64,000 bases of DNA from Herbiconiux oxytropis (lineage in GTDB: Bacteria > Actinomycetota > Actinomycetes > Actinomycetales > Microbacteriaceae): assembly GCF_024979315.1 (NCBI RefSeq), contig NZ_JANLCK010000005.1, forward strand, positions 1-64,000, in the 5' to 3' direction. A model generated the notes under the pieces. That model worked only from the letters and a program-made list of their open reading frames with translations, ran no database searches and was not told the origin of the DNA. Of this stretch, positions 58,287 to 64,000 are shown piece after piece (position 1 is the first letter of the stretch; the number at the start of each line of letters is the position of its first letter). A program made the translations under genes and the position numbers.

Positions 58287-59567
58287 TCAGTCGCCTTGGG
58301 TCAACCTGGCGACCCGCTGGGAGCGGGCACGATGCGCTGCGAGCGTGACCACGCCGAAGACGCCCGCGACGATGGCCCCCACCACCGCGACGGCGAAGCC
58401 CGCACGGCCGCCGGCGGCGTCGATGAGCACGCCCGCGAGCGCGGATCCGATCGTGACACCCACGCTCATGGCCGTCGAGGGCCAGGCGAGCGCCTCGGTC
58501 AGTCGCCCGCGATCGACCCGCGACTCCACCAGTCCCATGCCGGAGATCAGCAGCGGCGCGGTCACGAGGCCCGCGGCGAACAGTGCCACGGATGCGGCGC
58601 CGATCGAGGGCATCAGGGCGACGGCCGGCACCACGACCGCGTAGGCGAGAGCGGCGACGCCCACCCGGAGCTCGAGGGCTCGGCGCAACCGCAGCAGGCC
58701 GAAGACGAGCGCCGCCACGACGCTGCCGACCGCGAACGAGGCGAGCAGGAGGCCGGCGGCCGCGGGGACGCCCTCCTCGTCGGCGAAGCCCACGGCGGTG
58801 AGGTCGACCGCGCCGAAGACGAGACCGATGCCGAGGAAGAGCGGCACGAGGAGCGCGATGCCGGGCGGGAGCGGGGCGAGGAGTCTGAAGCGGCCGGCCG
58901 ACGGCGCGTGGACCTCTGCCGCCACCGGATGCACGGCGGGCGTTGTCGAGCGCAGCAGGATGAGTGCGGCCATGCCCGCGAGCCCGGCGGTGAGCCCCAC
59001 CGCGAAGCCGAGCACGGGGCTCACGGCGGCGGCGAGCAGGGTCACGACGGGAGGGCCGATGACGTAGACCGACTCGTCGGCCACCGATTCGAGCGAGAAG
59101 GCGGAGTGCCGGTCGTGGCCCGCCGGCAGCAGACTGCTCCAGCGGGCGCGCGTGACCGAGCCGATGTCGACGGTGCTCGCACCGAGGAGGAGGGCGGTGA
59201 CGAACCAGGTCCAGAGCGGCAGCTCGGCCGTGACCGCTCCGAGGAGGGCGAGCGCGGAGACGAGGGTGGCGGCGAACCCGGCCGCGAGGACGCGGCGCTG
59301 GCCCACGCGGTCCATCGCGCGCGACCAGAGCGGGCCGATGAAGGCGGAGCCGATCACCATCACGGCGGCGACCATCGCGGCGAGCGAGAAGCGGCCGGTC
59401 TCCCCTGCCACGAGGAGCACGGCGCCGAGGCTGAGGGTGGAGCGCGGCAGGCGGCCGAGCCAGCCCGCGGTGTAGAACGCTACGGATCCGGGGACCGCGA
59501 AGGCTTCGCGGTAGCCGGCGGCGGGCTGGGCTGCGTTCGGCACGCGGTCCTCGACATCTCTGGCCAC
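58287..59567 (-). CDS. MFS transporter, 12-helix
   Basis: 426 residues from GTG at 59567. Twelve hydrophobic segments; the loop 2-3 motif is SRAMDRVGQRR. The pattern SLESVADESVYVIGPPVV in helix 5 is typical of a Microbacteriaceae group of uncharacterised drug-type exporters. It lies next to a second MFS gene with the same direction, 25 bp away, but the two are unrelated in detail. Substrate unknown. Confidence 0.88.
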   Translation of the reverse strand: MARDVEDRVPNAAQPAAGYREAFAVPGSVAFYTAGWLGRLPRSTLSLGAVLLVAGETGRFSLAAMVAAVMVIGSAFIGPLWSRAMDRVGQRRVLAAGFAATLVSALALLGAVTAELPLWTWFVTALLLGASTVDIGSVTRARWSSLLPAGHDRHSAFSLESVADESVYVIGPPVVTLLAAAVSPVLGFAVGLTAGLAGMAALILLRSTTPAVHPVAAEVHAPSAGRFRLLAPLPPGIALLVPLFLGIGLVFGAVDLTAVGFADEEGVPAAAGLLLASFAVGSVVAALVFGLLRLRRALELRVGVAALAYAVVVPAVALMPSIGAASVALFAAGLVTAPLLISGMGLVESRVDRGRLTEALAWPSTAMSVGVTIGSALAGVLIDAAGGRAGFAVAVVGAIVAGVFGVVTLAAHRARSQRVARLTQGD

Positions 59568-59592
59568 GGCGAAGGCGGGGATTCCCGGCCGG

Positions 59593-60978
59593 CTACTCGG
59601 GTGACGGCTCCATGTTAGCGGCGGCCTTCTCGGGCGCCGGGTTGCGGATGCCCGCGAAGGCCACGAGACCGCCCGCCACGAAGAACACGGCCGTCACGAG
59701 CACCACCCGGTGGAACCCCACGAGATCGAGCACCGCCGTGCCCGCGATGAGGCTCGCGAGCGCCACCGCGATGAGACCGGCCACGCGGGAGACGGCGTTG
59801 TTCACGGCGGAGGCGATGCCCGAGCGCGCGGGATCGATCGCCCCGAGGATGGCTGCGGTGAGCGGTGCGACCGTGATGGCCATGCCGAGACCGAAGACGA
59901 CGACCGCCGGGAGCACCTGGGTGAGGTAGTCGGCGCTCTCGTCGAAGCGCAGCATGAGCAGGAATCCGGCACCGGCCACGAGCGGGCCCACCGTCATGAA
60001 CAGGCGCGGCCCGATCCGCCCGCTCCACCGCCCGAAGAGGCTCGAGAGGCCGATGAGCAGGATGCTCGTGGGGATCATCGCGAAGCCCGCGAGCGTCGCG
60101 CTGTAGCCCGCGACCTGCTGCAGGAAGACGGCGACGCTGAAGAAGCCGAGCGAGAGGGCGCCGTAGATGAGGAAGGTCGAGACGTTGCCCACCGAGAAGT
60201 TGCGCACCCGGAACAGCTCGAGCGGCAGCATCGGCTGCGCGGTGCGGCGCTCGTGCACGAGGAACGCCGCGAGAGCGAGCAGTCCCACCACGAGCGGCAC
60301 GAGCACGACGGGCGAGCCCCAGCCGAAGTTCGCCTGCTCGATGAGCGCGAACACCGGCAGCCCCAGGCCGAGCATGCCGAGCACGGCGCCCGGGTAGTCG
60401 ATGCGCGCTCCCGGCGCGTGGTGCCGATCCGGATCGAGCTTCGTCAGCAGCACGACCGTCACGACGATCGGCAGCACGTTGATGCCGAAGATCAGCCGCC
60501 ACGACACCTGGTCGACGAGCACGCCGCCGAGGATGGGGCCGGCGATGTTCGCGACGCTCGTGAACGCGGTCCAGGTGCCGATGGCGCGACCCTGGGCGGG
60601 ACCGGAGAAGGTCGCGATGATGATCGCGAGCGACGACGGCACGAGGAGGGCGCCCGCGACGCCCTGCAGCGCGCGGGCCACGATGAGGAACTCCACGGTG
60701 GGTGCGAACGCGCAGAGCAGCGACGCCACGCCGAAGCCGACGAGGCCGATCAGCAGGATGCGCTTGCGCCCGTAGACGTCGCTCAGCGAGCCCGCGAGGA
60801 GGATGACGGAACCGAGGGTGATGAGGTAGGCGTCGACGACCCACTGCTGGGTCGACAGCTCACCGCCGAGGTCGCGGCTGATGGCCGGCAGCGCCACGTT
60901 GATGACCGTGGCGTCGAGGAAGGAGACGAAGGCGGCGAGGATGGCGACGACGAGGACGAGCCTCTGCTGCCGCGTCAT
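59593..60978 (-). CDS. MFS drug exporter of the EmrB/QacA (DHA2) family
   Basis: 461 residues from ATG at 60978; a GTG two codons earlier (60984) is possible. The family motifs are SFLDATVINVALPAI in helix 1, WVVDAYLITLGSVILLAGSL in helix 2 and GSLSDVYGRKRILLIG in the 2-3 loop; VARALQGVAGALLVP lies in helix 4. About 13-14 hydrophobic segments are counted. It should export amphiphilic drugs or dyes using protons. It follows the OsmC gene within 10 nt. Confidence 0.9.
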   Translation of the reverse strand: MTRQQRLVLVVAILAAFVSFLDATVINVALPAISRDLGGELSTQQWVVDAYLITLGSVILLAGSLSDVYGRKRILLIGLVGFGVASLLCAFAPTVEFLIVARALQGVAGALLVPSSLAIIIATFSGPAQGRAIGTWTAFTSVANIAGPILGGVLVDQVSWRLIFGINVLPIVVTVVLLTKLDPDRHHAPGARIDYPGAVLGMLGLGLPVFALIEQANFGWGSPVVLVPLVVGLLALAAFLVHERRTAQPMLPLELFRVRNFSVGNVSTFLIYGALSLGFFSVAVFLQQVAGYSATLAGFAMIPTSILLIGLSSLFGRWSGRIGPRLFMTVGPLVAGAGFLLMLRFDESADYLTQVLPAVVVFGLGMAITVAPLTAAILGAIDPARSGIASAVNNAVSRVAGLIAVALASLIAGTAVLDLVGFHRVVLVTAVFFVAGGLVAFAGIRNPAPEKAAANMEPSPE

Positions 60979-60987
60979 GGCCACGGT

Positions 60988-61470
60988 CTAGGCCACGACG
61001 AGTCGCGGCGAATGCCCCACCGGGAAGTTCACCGAGTTGGCGATGAAACACTTCTCGGCGGCCTCGCGGTGGAGCGCGGCGAACTCCTCCTCGGAGGGCG
61101 AGGCCGCACCCTCGGCCACTGCGAGCGTGACGACCGGGTGCAGCTCGGCGCTCGTGAACCGGCCGCCGTCGCCCTGCTGCACCAGGGTGCCGGTCGCGGC
61201 ATCCGTGTACGCCGTCACGACGAGGCCGTGCAGCACCGCCACGTGCAGGAACGAGAGCATGTGGCACTCGGCGAGGGCGGCGAGCAGCAGTTCCTCGGGG
61301 TTCCAGCGGTCGCGGTCGCCGTGGAAGGTCTTGTCGGCCGAGACCTCGATGTCGTGCTTGCCCGCGGCGGTGAGCAGCCCCTGCCGCCCGTAGTCGCGGT
61401 AGTGGCTCGTGCCGGTCCCCCGATTGCCAAGCCACTCGACATCGACGCTGTAGTGATGCTCAGGAGTCAC
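60988..61470 (-). CDS. OsmC-family peroxiredoxin
   Basis: 160 residues from GTG at 61470. The two redox cysteines are Cys69 (ALAECHMLSF) and Cys141 (EKCFIANS), the classic OsmC/Ohr pair. It reduces organic hydroperoxides with lipoyl or other thiols. Divergent from gabT with 51 bp between starts, and apparently cotranscribed with the DHA2 exporter. Confidence 0.94.
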   Translation of the reverse strand: MTPEHHYSVDVEWLGNRGTGTSHYRDYGRQGLLTAAGKHDIEVSADKTFHGDRDRWNPEELLLAALAECHMLSFLHVAVLHGLVVTAYTDAATGTLVQQGDGGRFTSAELHPVVTLAVAEGAASPSEEEFAALHREAAEKCFIANSVNFPVGHSPRLVVA

Positions 61471-61476
61471 CCGGCC

Positions 61477-61482
61477 ATGCTA
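61477..61482 (-). promoter_or_regulatory. -10 hexamer TAGCAT of the OsmC gene, leaderless start
   Basis: TAGCAT on the minus strand ends exactly 6 nt before the GTG at 61470. Confidence 0.55.
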
Positions 61483-61506
61483 ACCCGGCTCGGGCCGAGC
61501 CTGGCC

Positions 61507-61512
61507 TAAACT
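61507..61512 (+). promoter_or_regulatory. -10-like TAAACT of gabT
   Basis: TAAACT ends 9 nt before the ATG at 61522; a transcript would begin with a leader of only about 2-3 nt. No ribosome binding site. Confidence 0.5.
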
Positions 61513-61521
61513 CGAACCACT

Positions 61522-62883
61522 ATGACTGACACCATCGACGCCCCGGTTTACACGGTTCCCCAGGAGCGGAAGGTCGTCACGGCGATCCCCGGCCCGCGGT
61601 CGAAGGAGCTGCACGAACGACGCCTCGCCGTCGTGCCGCCCGGTGTCACGGCAGCGCTGCCCGTCTACGTCGCCAAGGCGAGCGGGGCCGTGCTGGTCGA
61701 CGTCGACGGCAACCAGTTCATCGACCTCGGCGCCGGCATCGGCGTGACCACCGTCGGGCACGCGAACGCGGCCGTGGTCGAGGCCGCGACGGCTCAGCTG
61801 CAGGATCTCACCCACACGCTCTTCACGGTCACCCCCTACGAGGAGTACGTGCGCGTGGCAGAGCTCCTCGCCGAGCACACCCCCGGCGACTTCGCCAAGC
61901 GCACGGTGCTCGTGAACTCGGGTGCGGAGGCTGTGGAGAACGGCGTCAAGATCGCCCGCAAGTTCACCGGCCGCAACGGTGTCGCCGTGCTCGACCACGC
62001 CTATCACGGTCGCACCAACCTCACGATGGCCATGAACTTCAAGGCCGCCCCCTACGCCACCGGATTCGGGCCGCTCGCGGGCGACGTCTACCGCGCGCCG
62101 AACTCCTACCCCTACCACGACGGACTGTCGGGTGCCGAGGCCGCCGCCCGCACCATCAACTACCTCGAGAAGACCGTCGGCGCGGCCGACCTCGCGTGCC
62201 TCGTGGTGGAGCCCATCCAGGGCGAGGGCGGTTTCGTCGTGCCTGCCGAGGGCTACCTGCCCGCACTGCAGGCCTGGTGCACCGAGAAGGGCATCGTCTT
62301 CATCGCCGACGAGATCCAGAGCGGCATGGCCCGCACGGGCGAGTACTTCGCGTCGACCCACTTCGGGCTCGTGCCCGACATGGTGCTCTCGGCCAAGGGC
62401 ATCGCGGGCGGCCTCCCGCTCGCGGGCGTCACCGGCCGCGCCGAGATCATGGACTCCGCACAGCCCGGCGGGCTCGGCGGCACTTTCGGCGGCAACCCGG
62501 TGGCCGCGGCCGCCGCGGTCGCGGTGTTCGAGCAGATCGAGTCGGCGTCGCTCCTCGCGGAGGCCGACCGCATCGGCGCCACGCTCCTCGCTGGATTGAC
62601 GGCGCTGCAGGAGAAGTACGACGTGATCGGCGACGTGCGTGGTCGCGGCGCCATGATCGCGATCGAGCTCGTGGAGCCCGGCACGGCGTCGACCACCAAG
62701 ACCCCGCACGCCGAGGCCGTCAACGCCATCGTGGCGCACTGCGCCCAGAACGGCGTGCTCGCGCTGAACGCCGGCACCTACGGCAACGTGCTCCGGTTCC
62801 TGCCCTCGCTCGCGATCTCGGACGAGCTGCTGCTCGACGCGCTCTCGGTGATCGACGAGGCGCTCGCCCAGCTCTCGGCATGA
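61522..62883 (+). CDS. gabT: 4-aminobutyrate aminotransferase
   Basis: 453 residues. The class III PLP enzyme is shown by NSGAEAVENGVKIAR (PLP phosphate), Asp263 in IADEIQSGMARTG and the Schiff-base Lys292 in LSAKGIAGGLP. The start GPRSKELHERRLAVVPPGV is typical of actinobacterial GabT. It moves the amino group of GABA to 2-oxoglutarate. The stop overlaps the next start (ATGA), so it is translated together with asparaginase. No gabD is in the window. Confidence 0.95.
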   Translation: MTDTIDAPVYTVPQERKVVTAIPGPRSKELHERRLAVVPPGVTAALPVYVAKASGAVLVDVDGNQFIDLGAGIGVTTVGHANAAVVEAATAQLQDLTHTLFTVTPYEEYVRVAELLAEHTPGDFAKRTVLVNSGAEAVENGVKIARKFTGRNGVAVLDHAYHGRTNLTMAMNFKAAPYATGFGPLAGDVYRAPNSYPYHDGLSGAEAAARTINYLEKTVGAADLACLVVEPIQGEGGFVVPAEGYLPALQAWCTEKGIVFIADEIQSGMARTGEYFASTHFGLVPDMVLSAKGIAGGLPLAGVTGRAEIMDSAQPGGLGGTFGGNPVAAAAAVAVFEQIESASLLAEADRIGATLLAGLTALQEKYDVIGDVRGRGAMIAIELVEPGTASTTKTPHAEAVNAIVAHCAQNGVLALNAGTYGNVLRFLPSLAISDELLLDALSVIDEALAQLSA

Positions 62884-63908
62884 GCGACGGGGCCGGCTTG
62901 AGGGGCGGGGCCGGGATGACGGGAGGGGCCGGCATGCCGGGCACCGCCACGATCTCCGAATCGGCGGAACTCGCGGTCGTCGACCGCAGCGGCTTCGTCG
63001 AGTCGCGGCACATCGGCTCGGCCGTGGTGCTGGATGCGTCGGGCCAGGTGGCCATCAGCGTCGGCTCCCCCGCACTGCCGGTCTACCCGCGATCGTGCAT
63101 GAAGCCGTTCCAGGCGCTCGCGGTGCTCGAGTCGGGGGTCTCGCTCGATCCGGTGCAGACCGTGCTCGCGACGGCGAGCCACGCGGCGACGCCCGCGCAC
63201 ATCGAGGTCGTCTCCTCCATCCTGACCGAGGCGGGGCTGCCGGCGTCGGCGCTCGGCTGCCCACCCGACTGGCCGGGCGCCTCGAGCGCGCGCGACGAGG
63301 TCATCCGGGCACATGGTGGCCGTGAGCGCATCTCCATGAACTGCTCGGGCAAGCACGCCGCGATGCTGCTCGCGTGCGTGCGGAACGGCTGGGACACGGC
63401 GACCTACCTCGACCCGGCGCACCCGCTGCAGCAGCGTATCCTCGCCGTCGTCGAGCGGGAGACCGGCTCACCGGTGGCGCACTCGGGCGTCGACGGATGC
63501 GGGGCTCCCGTGCATGCGATGTCGCTCGAGGCGCTCGCGCGAGGCATCGGTCGCATCCGGCGTGCCTCGTCGGGGCCGGCGGCGCACCTCACCTCGAGCA
63601 TCCTGGCGAACGGCTGGGCCATCGACGGCCCCGGCCGGGCGAACACCGTGGTGATCGACCGCCTCGGTGTGGTCGCGAAACTCGGCGCCGAGGGCGTCAT
63701 GGTGATGGCGACGCCCGACGGCTCCTCGGTCGCGGTGAAGGTGCTCGACGGCAGCCTCCGCGCCGCCACCCTCGTGGCCCTCACCCTGCTCGCGCGTCAC
63801 GGCGCCGTCACCGACGCCCAGGTGGCCGACCTCACCCCCGACCTCGACCTCGCCATCCACGGGGGTGCGACGCCCGTGGGCACCATCCGCGTCTCCCCCA
63901 CCCTCTAG
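62880..63908 (+). CDS. asparaginase (PF06089 type)
   Basis: 342 residues from ATG at 62880, coupled to gabT. After a repetitive glycine-rich start (GAGLRGGAGMTGGAGMPG) the family pattern begins: ELAVVDRSGFVESRHIGSAV, YPRSCMKPFQALAVLESGV, MNCSGKHAAMLLACV and GVDGCGAPVHAMSLEALA. It is distinct from the E. coli AnsA/AnsB fold and occurs in actinobacteria and rhizobia. It converts asparagine to aspartate and ammonia. Internal ATGs at codons 13 and 19 could be the real start. Confidence 0.9.
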   Translation: MSDGAGLRGGAGMTGGAGMPGTATISESAELAVVDRSGFVESRHIGSAVVLDASGQVAISVGSPALPVYPRSCMKPFQALAVLESGVSLDPVQTVLATASHAATPAHIEVVSSILTEAGLPASALGCPPDWPGASSARDEVIRAHGGRERISMNCSGKHAAMLLACVRNGWDTATYLDPAHPLQQRILAVVERETGSPVAHSGVDGCGAPVHAMSLEALARGIGRIRRASSGPAAHLTSSILANGWAIDGPGRANTVVIDRLGVVAKLGAEGVMVMATPDGSSVAVKVLDGSLRAATLVALTLLARHGAVTDAQVADLTPDLDLAIHGGATPVGTIRVSPTL

Positions 63909-63931
63909 CGCCCCGCCCACCCTCTAGCGCC
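63895..63931. repeat. tandem duplication of the asparaginase stop context
   Basis: CCCACCCTCTAGCGCCC occurs twice, separated by a few bases, at about 63897-63932. The first copy holds the TAG stop of the asparaginase gene. Beyond it, to the window end at 64000, no gene is seen. Confidence 0.6.
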
Positions 63932-64000
63932 CGCGCCCGCCCGGGTGGATGTGGGGTGGAAGAGGCGGCACGCGGCACAGCAAGCGCACCGACCCGAAGG

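Overview
The window is a high-GC, gene-dense chromosomal segment of an actinobacterium, most likely a Microbacteriaceae member (Leifsonia/Herbiconiux-like). This rests on the rplU-rpmA-obg-proB-proA-nadD-rsfS order, the GarA/OdhI-type FHA protein next to FtsR-like MerR regulators, a translational T-box before ileS, actinobacterial DUF4031 and DUF4233 proteins, and heavy use of GTG starts and leaderless promoters. No insertion sequence, prophage, CRISPR array or rRNA is visible. All genes appear chromosomal. The genus is an inference from gene content, not from an alignment.

Layout. 1-5624: 3'-truncated pyruvate carboxylase, a divergent orphan ParA ATPase, a 339-bp spacer with tandem hairpins, two MerR regulators and the FHA regulator. 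5715-15932: a DUF1295 membrane protein, an aldo/keto reductase, a CpaE-like protein, an apparently circularly permuted Tat-exported amine oxidase whose 3' end overlaps an antisense membrane-protein gene, an alpha/beta hydrolase, an MFS transporter, and a large LuxR-family ATPase preceded by a 69-aa protein. 15951-17742: PadR regulator and DyP peroxidase, divergent across twin palindromes.

17773-28802: probable catabolic island. A seven-gene minus-strand run (RidA, Liv-type binding protein, LivH, fused LivM-LivG, LivF, gamma-glutamyltransferase-like protein, flavin monooxygenase) is divergent from a second flavin monooxygenase and a LacI regulator. It looks like uptake and oxidative breakdown of an unknown N- or S-containing compound. 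28856-40678: core housekeeping genes: tRNA-Ala, rsfS, nadD, proA, proB, obg, rpmA, rplU, RNase E/G, VKOR, ndk. 40675-45943: DUF4233, folC and ileS, with the ileS T-box leader.

45941-52046: TetR regulator divergent from a peptide-type ABC importer (lipoprotein, two permeases, one double ATPase whose linker is made of repeats). 52104-58244: SDR, MaoC-like dehydratase, then the isoprenoid and membrane-protease genes ispG, site-2 protease and dxr, and a double-FKBP lipoprotein. 58287-63908: two MFS transporters, an OsmC protein, and a translationally coupled GABA aminotransferase and asparaginase pair.

Three window-wide patterns stand out. First, at least 14 genes carry an xAnnnT hexamer exactly 6 nt before the start codon, as expected of leaderless transcripts. 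Second, a palindromic intergenic element built around ACTTGACA occurs twice, 20 kb apart. Third, a different palindromic element has entered the coding linker of the double ABC ATPase in frame.
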